A DNA stretch of 64,000 bases from NCBI RefSeq assembly GCF_001270495.1, contig NZ_LGUR01000195.1:1-64000 (forward strand), written 5' to 3'. Origin of the DNA: Streptomyces viridochromogenes (GTDB lineage: Bacteria > Actinomycetota > Actinomycetes > Streptomycetales > Streptomycetaceae). Shown in pieces: positions 17,309 to 26,541 of the stretch. The notes under the pieces were generated by a model. The model searched no databases, had not been told where the DNA came from, and was given only the letters and a program-made list of their open reading frames with translations. The stretch's first letter is position 1; each line of letters begins with the position of its first letter. The position numbers and the translations under genes are program-made.

Positions 17309-18298
17309 TCACAGCTTGCGCAGGCTCAGGCGCTGGACCTTGTGGTCCGGGCCCTTGCGGACGACCAGGGTGGCTCGGCCGCGGGTGGGGGCGATGTTCT
17401 CCACCAGGTTGGGCTTGTTGATGGTGCGCCACATCGTGCGGGCGTAGTCCAGGGCCTCCTCCTCGGACACCTGGGTGTACTTGCGGAAGTACGAGGAGGG
17501 GTTCTGGAAGGCGGTCTCGCGCAGCCGCTTGAAGCGGTTGAGGTACCAGTGCTCGATGTCCTCGGTGCGCGCGTCGACGTACACGCTGAAGTCGAAGTAG
17601 TCGGCGAGCCCGACCCGGGTGCGGCCGTCCTTGCCGGGCAGGGCGGGCTGCAGGACGTTCAGGCCCTCGACGATCAGGATGTCGGGGCGGCGGACCGTGA
17701 GCTTCTGGTCCGGGACGATGTCGTAGATCAGGTGGGAGTAGACGGGGGCCGTGACCTCGTCCTTGCCCGCCTTGATGTCGGCGACGAAGCGGGTGAGGGC
17801 GCGCCGGTCGAAGGACTCGGGGAAACCCTTCCGCGACATCAGACCGCGGGCCTGGAGCTCCTTGGTGGGGAGCAGGAAGCCGTCCGTCGTCACCAGCTCG
17901 ACGCGCGGGTGCTCGGGCCAGCGGGAGAGCAGGGCCTGGAGGAGGCGGGCCACCGTGGACTTTCCTACGGCGACCGAGCCGGCGACCCCTATGACGAACG
18001 GCGTGCCGGACTGGGAGCCCTGTTCGCCGAGGAAGGTGTTCAGGGCGCCGCGCAGGCCGTCGGTGGCGCCCACGTAGAGGTTGAGGAGGCGGGAGAGCGG
18101 GAGGTAGATGTCACGGACCTCGTCGAGGTCGATGACGTCGCCCAGACCGCGCAGCTTCTCGACCTCCTCCGCGGTGAGCGGCAGCGGGGTCTTGTCGCGC
18201 AACGCGCTCCACTCCGAGCGGGTGAGGTCGACGTAGGGAGTCGCCTCCGGCCTGGGCCGGTGGGCGCTCCGGGGCATCGAGGAGACCGGAGAGATCAC
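17309..18298 (-). CDS. coaA: Pantothenate kinase type I
   Basis: Phosphorylates pantothenate with ATP, the first committed step of CoA synthesis. The 329-residue length is normal. Walker A is [12 protein letters not shown], and the family segments [26 protein letters not shown] (in part), [21 protein letters not shown] and HWYLNRF are present. The protein ends in VQRLSLRKL, as usual. It is divergent from the ABC exporter, with a 177-bp intergenic region between them. Confidence 0.96.
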   Translation of the reverse strand: MISPVSSMPRSAHRPRPEATPYVDLTRSEWSALRDKTPLPLTAEEVEKLRGLGDVIDLDEVRDIYLPLSRLLNLYVGATDGLRGALNTFLGEQGSQSGTPFVIGVAGSVAVGKSTVARLLQALLSRWPEHPRVELVTTDGFLLPTKELQARGLMSRKGFPESFDRRALTRFVADIKAGKDEVTAPVYSHLIYDIVPDQKLTVRRPDILIVEGLNVLQPALPGKDGRTRVGLADYFDFSVYVDARTEDIEHWYLNRFKRLRETAFQNPSSYFRKYTQVSEEEALDYARTMWRTINKPNLVENIAPTRGRATLVVRKGPDHKVQRLSLRKL

Positions 18299-18475
18299 AG
18301 TCCATTGTTACGGGAGTACGAACGGACGGTGAGGTGGGATCCGTCACGCGGGTCCTCGTCTCGGTCATTTCTGGGAGAAGTGGGGCAAAAGGGGAATGTC
18401 AGTGCCGTGCGTCACAGTTGTGGGAGAGGTGGGCCCGGGCCGGGCCCGCTGAACCGAACCCCCGAGGGGTGACCC

Positions 18476-19498
18476 ATGACGTATGCGATAGAGGCGGAAG
18501 GTCTGGTCAAACGGTTCAAGGAGACCGAGGCGCTGGCCGGTGTCGATCTCGGGGCCCGCAAAGGCAGCGTGCTCGGACTGCTGGGGCCCAACGGCGCCGG
18601 GAAGACGACCGCGGTGCGGATCTTCGCGACGCTGCTCCGGCCCGACGGGGGCCGCGCGCAGGTCGCCGGGCACGACGTGGTCCGGGAGGCCGGGGTCGTA
18701 CGCGCCATGGTCGGGCTGACCGGGCAGTACGCCGCGGTGGACGAGAACCTGACCGGCACGGAGAACCTGCTGCTCATCGGCCGGCTGCTCGGTCTGTCAC
18801 GGCGGGACGCCAGAGCGCGGGCGCGTGAGCTGCTGGAGCGCTTTCAGCTCACGGACGCGGCCGGGCGGGCCGTGAAGACCTTCTCCGGCGGCATGCGCAG
18901 GCGTCTGGACCTCGCGGCCAGCCTCGTGGGCCGGCCCAGCATCCTCTTCCTCGACGAGCCGACCACCGGCCTGGATCCGCACAGCCGCGGTGAGCTGTGG
19001 GACCTGCTGCGGGGGCTGGTCGCGGACGGTGCGACGGCCCTGCTGACCACGCAGTATCTGAACGAGGCCGATGTGCTCGCCGACGACATCGTGGTGATCG
19101 ACAAGGGGCGGGTGATCGCCGAGGGCACCCCGGATCAGCTGAAGTCGCAGGTCGGAGGGCAGGTGCTGGAGCTGCGGCCGGTGCTGGGGCAGGACCTCGC
19201 GCGGGCGCATGTGCTGGTGGCCGGGGCCGCCGGACCGGAGGCCCGGATCGAGGGCGAGACGATCACCGCCCCGGTGAAGGACCCCGAGCTGATGCCGGCC
19301 GTCGTGCGCACGCTCGACCGTGAGGGGATCGCGGTGGGGGAGCTCGCCCTGCGCCGCTCCTCGCTCGACGAGGTCTTCCTGGCCCTGACCGGCCACCGCG
19401 CCGAACCCGGCGATCCCGAGGGCAACGGCGGCGCGGCAGTCCGGGACGAGGACGCCGACGCGGACGCCGAGCTGCGGAAGGCGGTGATGCGGCCATGA
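18476..19498 (+). CDS. DrrA-type ABC transporter ATP-binding protein
   Basis: The 340-residue ATPase has Walker A GPNGAGKTT, a Q-loop at GLTGQYAAVDENLT, the signature FSGGMRRRLDLA, Walker B SILFLDEPTTGLD and the H-loop region TTQYLNEADVLADDIVVID. The daunorubicin-resistance (DrrA) type C-terminal domain follows. It ends with an acidic EDADADAELRKA tail. Its stop overlaps the permease start by 4 bp (ATGA). It probably exports a lipophilic compound; the substrate is unknown. Confidence 0.92.
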   Translation: MTYAIEAEGLVKRFKETEALAGVDLGARKGSVLGLLGPNGAGKTTAVRIFATLLRPDGGRAQVAGHDVVREAGVVRAMVGLTGQYAAVDENLTGTENLLLIGRLLGLSRRDARARARELLERFQLTDAAGRAVKTFSGGMRRRLDLAASLVGRPSILFLDEPTTGLDPHSRGELWDLLRGLVADGATALLTTQYLNEADVLADDIVVIDKGRVIAEGTPDQLKSQVGGQVLELRPVLGQDLARAHVLVAGAAGPEARIEGETITAPVKDPELMPAVVRTLDREGIAVGELALRRSSLDEVFLALTGHRAEPGDPEGNGGAAVRDEDADADAELRKAVMRP

Positions 19499-20310
19499 CC
19501 GCCACCGCCACCACCATCACGGCACCGGTCACCAAGTCGGGCCGTGTACGACCGCTCGACGGACTCCGCCAGACCTTCACGATGGCCTGGCGCAGCCTCG
19601 TCGCGGTCAAGCACAACCCGCTGGAACTGGTCGACTACAGCATCACGCCCATCATGTTCGTGTTCCTCTTCACCTATGTGCTGGGCGGGCAGATGGCCGG
19701 GTCGCCGGAGGCGTACCTGAAGTACGCGCTGCCGGGGATCATCGTCCAGAACACCCTGTTCATGACGATGTACACGGCCATGGCCCTGAACACCGACCTC
19801 ACCAAGGGCGTCTTCGACCGCCTGCGCAGCCTGCCGATCGCCCGCTCCGCCCCGCTCATCGGCCGCATCACCGCGGACCTCGCCAAGCACGTCTGGGCCA
19901 TGCTGCTCATGATCGGCCTCGGCCTGCTGCTCGGCTTCCGGATCACCGGGGGACTGGACGGGCTGCTGCTCGGGATGCTCCTGGTGGTCGTCTTCGCCGC
20001 GGCGGTGTCCTGGAGCGCGGTCCTGATCGGGATGCTCGCGGGGGACGCGGAGAAGGTGCAGGCCTTCGCCTTCACGATCATCTTCCCGATCACTTTCACC
20101 AGCAGCGCCTTCGTCATGGTGGACACCATGCCGGGGTGGCTCCAGGCATGGAGCGACGTCAATCCGGTGACGCATCTGTCGGACGCGTTCCGGGGACTGC
20201 TGCTGGGTGGCCCGGTGGCGGAGCCGGTGCTGTGGTCGCTGGTGTGGGCTGCGGGGATCGCGGTGGTGTTCTATCCGGTGGCGATGCGGGCCTATCGGGC
20301 GAAGACGTGA
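19495..20310 (+). CDS. DrrB-type ABC-2 transporter permease
   Basis: A 271-residue membrane protein with six predicted helices and the ABC-2 signature region near VNPVTHLSDAFRGLLLGG. It partners the preceding ATPase through an ATGA overlap, forming a half-size drug or lipid exporter. Confidence 0.92.
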   Translation: MTATATTITAPVTKSGRVRPLDGLRQTFTMAWRSLVAVKHNPLELVDYSITPIMFVFLFTYVLGGQMAGSPEAYLKYALPGIIVQNTLFMTMYTAMALNTDLTKGVFDRLRSLPIARSAPLIGRITADLAKHVWAMLLMIGLGLLLGFRITGGLDGLLLGMLLVVVFAAAVSWSAVLIGMLAGDAEKVQAFAFTIIFPITFTSSAFVMVDTMPGWLQAWSDVNPVTHLSDAFRGLLLGGPVAEPVLWSLVWAAGIAVVFYPVAMRAYRAKT

Positions 20311-20407
20311 GGGACTTGAGACTCGGGGCCCTCGTTCCCCGGTGGGAATTTCCGAATTCGGGCAGGCGGTGCTGTGTTCGGGGGCGAATGCGGTGAGGAT
20401 CGGACCG

Positions 20408-20420
20408 TAGGCTGCCGCGC
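20408..20420 (+). promoter_or_regulatory. -10 element suggesting a leaderless glmS mRNA
   Basis: TAGGCT (20408-20413) lies 7 nt before the ATG of glmS. No Shine-Dalgarno sequence is seen, and no clear -35 hexamer. Confidence 0.5.
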
Positions 20421-22268
20421 ATGTGCGGAATCGTGGGATACGTGGGGTCGCAGTCGGCGCTGGAGATTGTCACGGCCGGACTGAAGCGGCTGGAGTACCG
20501 GGGGTACGACTCGGCGGGGGTCGCCGTCCTGGCGGACGGCGGGCTGGCGGCCGCGAAGAAGGCGGGCAAGCTGGTCAATCTGGAGAAGGAGCTGACGGAG
20601 CGGCCGCTGCCGACCGGGACGACGGGTATCGGGCACACACGCTGGGCCACGCACGGCGGGCCCACGGACGCGAACGCGCACCCGCATCTCGACAACGCCG
20701 GGCGCGTCGCCGTCGTGCACAACGGGATCATCGAGAACTTCGCCGGGCTGCGGGCCGAGTTGGAGGAGCGGGGGCACGAGCTGGGGTCGGAGACCGACAC
20801 CGAGGTGGTCGCTCACCTGCTCGCCGAGGAGTTCTCGGTGACCGCTGACCTCGCCGAGGCCATGCGGCTCGTGTGCCGGCGGTTGGAGGGGGCCTTCACG
20901 CTGGTCGCGGTACATGCGGACGAGCCCGATGTGGTCGTGGGCGCGCGACGGAACTCGCCGCTCGTGGTGGGCGTCGGGGAGGGTGAGGCATTTCTCGCCT
21001 CGGACGTCGCCGCGTTCATCGCCCATACGCGGTCGGCGATCGAGCTGGGTCAGGACCAGGTCGTCGAGCTGCGGCGGGACGGGGTGACCGTCACCGGGTT
21101 CGACGGGCGGCCGGCGGACGTGCGGTCGTATCGCGTCGACTGGGACGCCGCCGCGGCGGAAAAGGGGGGCTATGACTACTTCATGCTCAAGGAGATCGCC
21201 GAGCAGCCCAAGGCTGTCGCCGACACCTTGCTGGGGCGCATCGACGCCGCAGGATCCCTGACGCTGGACGAGGTCCGGATCAGCGCCTCCGCGCTGCGGG
21301 AGGTCGACAAGGTCGTCATCGTGGCCTGCGGTACGGCCTTCCACGCCGGGCTGATCGCCAAGTACGCCATCGAGCACTGGACCCGCATTCCGTGCGAGGT
21401 CGAGTTGGCGAGTGAGTTCCGCTACCGGGATCCGATCCTCGACCAGCAGACGCTCGTCATCGCCATCTCCCAGTCCGGCGAGACCATGGACACACTCATG
21501 GCGCTGCGGCACGCCCGAGAGCAGGGGGCGCGGGTACTGGCGATCTGCAACACCAACGGGTCGACGATTCCGCGGGAGTCGGACGCGGTGCTGTACACGC
21601 ATGCGGGGCCCGAGGTCGCGGTCGCCTCGACGAAGGCGTTCCTCACGCAGCTCGTGGCCTGCTACCTGGTTGCCCTGTACCTGGGGCAGGTTCGCGGCAC
21701 CAAGTGGGGGGACGAGATCCACGCCGTGATCCGGGACCTGGCGCACATCGGGGGTGACGTCGAGCGGGTCCTGGAGACCATGGAGCCGGTACGGGAGCTG
21801 GCGCGGAGCCTCGCTCACAAGAACACGGTGCTCTTCCTCGGGCGGCATGTGGGGTATCCGGTGGCCCTGGAGGGGGCGCTCAAGCTCAAGGAACTCGCCT
21901 ATATGCACGCCGAGGGGTTCGCGGCGGGGGAGTTGAAGCACGGGCCCATCGCCCTGATCGAGGACGACCTGCCCGTCGTCGTGGTCGTGCCTTCGCCTCG
22001 GGGCCGGTCCGTACTGCACGACAAGATCGTGTCCAACATGCAGGAGATCCGGGCCCGGGGCGCGCGGACGATCGTGATCGCGGAGGAGGGCGACGAGGCG
22101 GTCGTGCCGTACGCGGATCACCTGATCCGGATTCCGGCTACGCCGACGCTGCTTCAGCCGCTGGTGGCCACGGTGCCGCTCCAGGTCTTCGCGTGCGAGC
22201 TGGCCACCGCCCGGGGCAACGAGGTGGATCAGCCTCGGAACCTGGCGAAGTCGGTGACGGTGGAGTGA
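20421..22268 (+). CDS. glmS: Glutamine--fructose-6-phosphate aminotransferase (isomerizing)
   Basis: Makes glucosamine-6-phosphate from fructose-6-phosphate and glutamine, feeding GlmM. The 615-residue protein starts MCGIVGYVGS, so Cys becomes the N-terminal nucleophile of the glutaminase domain after Met removal. TRWATHGGP and HNGIIENF follow. Two SIS domains fill the C-terminal half (QSGETMDTL; LGRHVGYPVALEGALKLKEL), and the end EVDQPRNLAKSVTVE is canonical. No glmS ribozyme precedes it. Confidence 0.97.
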   Translation: MCGIVGYVGSQSALEIVTAGLKRLEYRGYDSAGVAVLADGGLAAAKKAGKLVNLEKELTERPLPTGTTGIGHTRWATHGGPTDANAHPHLDNAGRVAVVHNGIIENFAGLRAELEERGHELGSETDTEVVAHLLAEEFSVTADLAEAMRLVCRRLEGAFTLVAVHADEPDVVVGARRNSPLVVGVGEGEAFLASDVAAFIAHTRSAIELGQDQVVELRRDGVTVTGFDGRPADVRSYRVDWDAAAAEKGGYDYFMLKEIAEQPKAVADTLLGRIDAAGSLTLDEVRISASALREVDKVVIVACGTAFHAGLIAKYAIEHWTRIPCEVELASEFRYRDPILDQQTLVIAISQSGETMDTLMALRHAREQGARVLAICNTNGSTIPRESDAVLYTHAGPEVAVASTKAFLTQLVACYLVALYLGQVRGTKWGDEIHAVIRDLAHIGGDVERVLETMEPVRELARSLAHKNTVLFLGRHVGYPVALEGALKLKELAYMHAEGFAAGELKHGPIALIEDDLPVVVVVPSPRGRSVLHDKIVSNMQEIRARGARTIVIAEEGDEAVVPYADHLIRIPATPTLLQPLVATVPLQVFACELATARGNEVDQPRNLAKSVTVE

Positions 22269-22309
22269 GTTGACTCCGCCACCTTCCCGGGCGGGTGCCG
22301 CGGCGTGGG

Positions 22310-23656
22310 TCAGGGCGTGGGGTCGAGAGAGAAGACGACCCGCTTGCCGTTGCTGGTGTTGACCCTCTCGTTCAGTCCCCACAGCCGCCCGGACGAGGGA
22401 GCGTAGGAGAGGTTCTGGGTGAGTGGCGGGGACTTCGTGAGTACACGCGGTTCGGCTCCCACCTCGGCCCGGTGGATGCAGTAGTAGCCGTCGTCGTTCT
22501 TGGGATCCGGAACCCAGCCCTTCGGACACTCGCCACTCATGTAGTAGTAGGTGCCGTCGGTCGCGACGCCCTGCATCCGCCACACGGGGCTCGAGTAGGC
22601 CGCGTCGGCGGTGGCACTGCCGACGCTCGCGCTGCCGTCCGCCTCGGGCAGAGCCGTAGCGGCATTCAGGTTCCAGCGGATGACGCGCCCACCGCCGCCG
22701 GCGTCGCGGTCGCGGTATTCACCGGAGACGAGCGCGTCCGGGGTCTTGCTGCGATCCAGGCTGAGGGAGCTCAGGCAGGGCTTGTCGCCCGTGGCGGGAG
22801 CGCACGCGCGCACGTTCGTGCCCTGGGGGACCGTCTGGTAGCGGGCCACCATGGGCAGGGCGTAGTCGTGCCAACGGGCGGACGACACCCCGTTCACGAT
22901 GCCCGTACGCTCGCTGCGGCTGTCCATCTTCCACAGGTGGCGCATGTCGTAGACCTGCAGTTCGCCGCCGTTGGCGACGAAGAGCTTGTTGCCGTACCAG
23001 ACGACACCGTCGGCGTGGACGTTCGTGACTGGCTTGAAGTTGGCACTCGCCCCTTGCCCGGTGGGCTGGACCAGCAGGACGTGGCCGTACGACACCGAAC
23101 TTCCGGTCGATTCAGCGATGCTGACCCGGCCGAACTTGTTGAGGTTGCTCCCCCCGTTGCCCCAGTACCAGGAGGCCAGATAGAGGTGATGGCCGTCGAC
23201 GGTCCCGGACGGAGACGCGTCGTGGGAACCCGTCAGACCCTGCGGGGTCCAACCGCCGTTGGTGCTCCAGCTGTTGGACGTGTCGTCGGCCTTGTCCCAG
23301 CAGAACCCGTCGTACTTGAGCGAGCCGTCCAGGCCGGTGTCGTGGCAGAGGCTGGCCTGACCGGTGTGCTGCCTGGACTGCGCGACGCTCAGCGCGCTCA
23401 CCTTGCTCACCGCGCCGGACTGAGCCTCCACCCCCTGGACCGCCGCGCCGAGTTGGCGGAAGTCCTTCTCCGCGTCCAGGGACAGCTTGAGACCGCTGTA
23501 GGGCACCGCGGTCAGGCCACTCGCGGCGGCGGCCGGCTGGGCTGTCACGAGTCCGGCGGCCAGGGAGGCCAGGCCGACGGCCAGGGCTGCCAGACGTCGG
23601 GCGACCGTCCGGCCGCGGGTTCGCGGAGTCAACGATGGTGCGCTTATGTCATGCAT
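22310..23656 (-). CDS. Secreted protein, beta-propeller-like, function unknown
   Basis: The 448-residue protein begins with a long twin-Arg-containing signal (TVARRLAALAVGLAS ... QPAAAA). The mature part is rich in Gly/Ser and Trp, with repeated segments such as HLYLASWYWG, NKLFVANGGELQVYD and YYYMSGECPKGW that look like propeller blades. I do not recognise a named family. No catalytic motif is evident. It converges on glmS. Confidence 0.6.
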   Translation of the reverse strand: MHDISAPSLTPRTRGRTVARRLAALAVGLASLAAGLVTAQPAAAASGLTAVPYSGLKLSLDAEKDFRQLGAAVQGVEAQSGAVSKVSALSVAQSRQHTGQASLCHDTGLDGSLKYDGFCWDKADDTSNSWSTNGGWTPQGLTGSHDASPSGTVDGHHLYLASWYWGNGGSNLNKFGRVSIAESTGSSVSYGHVLLVQPTGQGASANFKPVTNVHADGVVWYGNKLFVANGGELQVYDMRHLWKMDSRSERTGIVNGVSSARWHDYALPMVARYQTVPQGTNVRACAPATGDKPCLSSLSLDRSKTPDALVSGEYRDRDAGGGGRVIRWNLNAATALPEADGSASVGSATADAAYSSPVWRMQGVATDGTYYYMSGECPKGWVPDPKNDDGYYCIHRAEVGAEPRVLTKSPPLTQNLSYAPSSGRLWGLNERVNTSNGKRVVFSLDPTP

Positions 23657-23736
23657 CCGGGGAGGGTAGCCGACAAACCCCCTGTACTCGGCATCTTTCC
23701 CCGCTCATCGGCGCTTCGCCGGCGCCTCACCGGACT

Positions 23737-24885
23737 TCACCACGCCCTCGCCTGAGGCATGAACCCGTGCGCCGCCGCGTACGCCGCCATGCGGGCGTTC
23801 CGTGCCTCGGCCGCCGGTCCGTCCGGCAGGTGGAAGTCCTTGCCTGCCCGGGCCGATCCGGCCTGCGTGCTCGTGGCGCCCGCCAACCGTCGGCGGACGT
23901 AACGGTCCAGGGCGTCGGGCACCCCGGCCGGCGTCGCGCCCGCGAGGACGTCGCCCAGTACCGCCGCGTCCAGGATCGCCTGGGCCGCCCCCTGTGCCTG
24001 GAACGGGACCATCGCGTGGGCGCTGTCGCCGAGGAGGGTCACCCGGCCGATGTTCCAGCGGGTGAGCGGCGTGCGGGTGTAGATGCCGTAGCGGAAGACC
24101 TGGCCCGCGCGTTCGAGGACGCCCAGCACCCGGGGGTCCCAGCCCGCGAACTCGCGCAGTTGCTCGCCGGGATCCGCCCGCGCCGTCCACGACTCCTGGG
24201 CCAACTCCCCGGTGCTGAACACGGCCACGACGTTGAGCAGTTCACCGCGCCGCACCCAGTAGTGGACGAAGTGGCGGTGGGGGCCGAGCCAGGCGGCGAG
24301 CGGGGGGAGGCCGAGGTCGGCCACTTCCTCGGCCGGGAGCAGGGCCCGGTATGCCGCTGTTCCCGAGAACTTCGCCTCGTCCTTGCCGAAGAGCCACTGG
24401 CGGGCCGCGGACCGGATCCCGTCCGCGGCCACCACCAGGTCCGCGGTCAGACGCTCGCCCGTCGCCGTCATCACCTGGGCGTGGTCGTCGTCCTGGCCGA
24501 TCGCGACGACCGTCGTGTTCAGGCGTACCGACTCCGGTGGCACCGCCGCGGCCAGGGCGCCGTGCAGATCCGCCCGGTGGACCACCAGATACGGCGCCCC
24601 GAACGCCTCCTCCGCCTTGCGGCCCAGCGCGTAGCGGCAGATCTCCGACCCGTCCGACCAGGTGTGGAAGCTCACGTGCGGGGGGCGGGCGGCCTGCGCG
24701 GCGACCGCGTCGAGCACGTCCAGCCGGCGCAGCACGCGGGTGGCGTTGGGGGCGAGCTGGATCCCGGCGCCCACCTCCGTGAAGCGCGCCGCCTGCTCGA
24801 CCAGCGTCACCTCGACGCCCGCGCGACGCAGGCTCAGTGTCGCGGCCAGTCCTCCGATGCCGGCTCCGACCACGATCGCCCTCAT
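23737..24885 (-). CDS. FAD-dependent monooxygenase, salicylate-hydroxylase-like
   Basis: A 382-residue group A flavoprotein monooxygenase. The N-terminal FAD fingerprint is VVGAGIGGLAATLSLRRAG, the middle DG motif is LVVAADGIRSAAR, and the GD motif VTLLGDSAHAMVPFQAQGAAQAI is complete. A 3-hydroxybenzoate, salicylate or similar aromatic substrate is typical, but the sequence does not define it. It lies 45 bp downstream of nnr on the same strand. Confidence 0.88.
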   Translation of the reverse strand: MRAIVVGAGIGGLAATLSLRRAGVEVTLVEQAARFTEVGAGIQLAPNATRVLRRLDVLDAVAAQAARPPHVSFHTWSDGSEICRYALGRKAEEAFGAPYLVVHRADLHGALAAAVPPESVRLNTTVVAIGQDDDHAQVMTATGERLTADLVVAADGIRSAARQWLFGKDEAKFSGTAAYRALLPAEEVADLGLPPLAAWLGPHRHFVHYWVRRGELLNVVAVFSTGELAQESWTARADPGEQLREFAGWDPRVLGVLERAGQVFRYGIYTRTPLTRWNIGRVTLLGDSAHAMVPFQAQGAAQAILDAAVLGDVLAGATPAGVPDALDRYVRRRLAGATSTQAGSARAGKDFHLPDGPAAEARNARMAAYAAAHGFMPQARAW

Positions 24886-24930
24886 GCGGCGCCGCCCGGT
24901 GAGACGGGCGGCCGCCGTGTCCTCGTCTCG

Positions 24931-26364
24931 TCAGCCCCGTACATCCCGCCAAGCCCCCGGAATCCCCTCGGCCACGTCATGCGCCCCGACCGGCGCCCCG
25001 TCCGCCGCGAATCTCGCCGAGAGGCCATGGAGATACGCCGCCACGCTCGCAGCGTCCACCGGCGTGAGCCCCGCCGCCAGCAGCGATCCCGCCAATCCGG
25101 ACAGCACGTCACCGCTCCCGGCCGTGGCCAGCCAGCCGGTTCCGGTCGGGTTGACGCGTACCGGCCCGCGGTCCGGCCCCGCCACCAGAGTCGTCGACCC
25201 CTTCAGCAACACCGTCGCCGCGTACCGCCCCGCCAACTCCCGTACCGAAGCCAGCCGAGCCCCCTCGACCTCCTCCCGGGAGACCCCGAGCAGCGCCGCC
25301 GCCTCCCCGGCGTGCGGGGTCATCAGGGTCGGTGCCGCACGGCCCCGTACCGTCTCCGCGTCCGCCAGCCGCAGCCCGTCCGCGTCGAGCAGCACCGGTA
25401 CGTCCGTCGCCAGCACCTCGGCCACCGCCGCCGCGTCGTCCCCGGCGCCCGGCCCGACGACCCACGCCTGCACGCGTCCGGCCTTCTTCGGCCCCCGGTC
25501 CGACACCAGCGTCTCGGGGAACCGGGCGATCACCGCGTCCCCGGCCGGGCCGACGTACCGTACGGCGCCCGCACCGCCCCGCAACGCCCCCGCGACCGCC
25601 AGTACGGCCGCGCCCGGATACCGCGCCGATCCCGCGGCGATGCCCACGACGCCGCGCCGGTACTTGTCCGTCTCCGCGGCCGGGAGCGGCAACAGCGCGG
25701 CCACGTCGTCGTGTTGCAGCGCCTCCAGCTCCACCGCGTCGTTCGGCAGCGCCAGACCGATGTCCACCAGGCGCACGACACCGGCGTACTCCCGCGCCGG
25801 ATCGATCAGCAGACCCGGCTTGTGGGTGCCGAAGGTGACGGTGAGGTCGGCCCGCAGCGCCGTGCCGCGCACCTCGCCCGTCCCGACGTCCACGCCGCTC
25901 GGCAGGTCCACGGCGACCACGGCCGCCCTCGACCGCGCCACCGCGTCGGCCAGCGGTGCCGCCTCGGGGCGTAGCCCGCCCTTGCCGCCGATTCCGACGA
26001 TGCCGTCGACGACCAGGTCCGCCCGCTCGATCAGGTCCTCGGCGCCGGCGGTCCCCGCCGCCCGGCCGCCCGCCCGCCGCAGCGCCGCGAGGCCCCCGGG
26101 GTGGGCCCGCTCGGGCGTCAGCAGGATCGCCGTGACTCCCGCCCCGCGCCTGGCCAGCCGGGCCCCGGCGTAGAGCGCGTCGCCGCCGTTGTCGCCGCTG
26201 CCGATCAGCAGGGCGACCCGGCTGCCGTACACCCGGCCCAGCAGATCCGCGCAGGCGGCGGCGAGTCCGGCCGCCGCCCGCTGCATCAGCGTCCCGTCCG
26301 GAAGCCGTGCCATCAGCTCCCGTTCGGCCGCCCTTACCGTCTCCACGCCGTACGCAGTCCGCAT
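24931..26364 (-). CDS. nnr: Bifunctional NAD(P)H-hydrate epimerase and ADP-dependent dehydratase
   Basis: Repairs hydrated NAD(P)H. In the 477-residue fusion the N-terminal half (about 1-205) is the NnrE epimerase (GSGDNGGDALYAGARLA; VDLPSGVDVGTGEV). The C-terminal half (about 220-477) is the ribokinase-like NnrD dehydratase (TPHAGEAAALLG; TAGSGDVLSGLAGSLLAAG). The ATG on the complement of 26362-26364 is chosen because it gives the family's N-terminus (MRTAYGVETVRAAE). It is next to acpS in the usual actinobacterial order, with one gene interposed here. Confidence 0.94.
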   Translation of the reverse strand: MRTAYGVETVRAAERELMARLPDGTLMQRAAAGLAAACADLLGRVYGSRVALLIGSGDNGGDALYAGARLARRGAGVTAILLTPERAHPGGLAALRRAGGRAAGTAGAEDLIERADLVVDGIVGIGGKGGLRPEAAPLADAVARSRAAVVAVDLPSGVDVGTGEVRGTALRADLTVTFGTHKPGLLIDPAREYAGVVRLVDIGLALPNDAVELEALQHDDVAALLPLPAAETDKYRRGVVGIAAGSARYPGAAVLAVAGALRGGAGAVRYVGPAGDAVIARFPETLVSDRGPKKAGRVQAWVVGPGAGDDAAAVAEVLATDVPVLLDADGLRLADAETVRGRAAPTLMTPHAGEAAALLGVSREEVEGARLASVRELAGRYAATVLLKGSTTLVAGPDRGPVRVNPTGTGWLATAGSGDVLSGLAGSLLAAGLTPVDAASVAAYLHGLSARFAADGAPVGAHDVAEGIPGAWRDVRG

Positions 26365-26471
26365 GCGTTCGAGTCTCCCGTACGCGGCGAAACTCGTCGC
26401 GTCCGTCAACGCTTTGTCGCATCCATTGACGCTTTGCCGTGCCTTTGCCAAACTCACCGGCCCCCACAGGA

Positions 26472-26483
26472 TGAATCGATTCA
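26472..26483. promoter_or_regulatory. Perfect palindrome TGAATCGATTCA, LacI-type operator candidate
   Basis: A 12-bp perfect palindrome with the CG centre and TGAA...TTCA ends common in LacI-family operators. It lies 59 bp upstream of the secreted beta-helix gene. Near-direct repeats of ACGCTTTG stand at about 26409 and 26430. Confidence 0.5.
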
Positions 26484-26541
26484 GTCGAATGGGTTCGATG
26501 AGATCCGGTTCGGTGAGATCGGTTCGACGAGAGGACCCCCC

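Noticed and set aside
20311..20420. glmS ribozyme-riboswitch upstream of glmS
   Set aside because: Only 110 nt are available, there is no matching core sequence, and the transcript appears leaderless.
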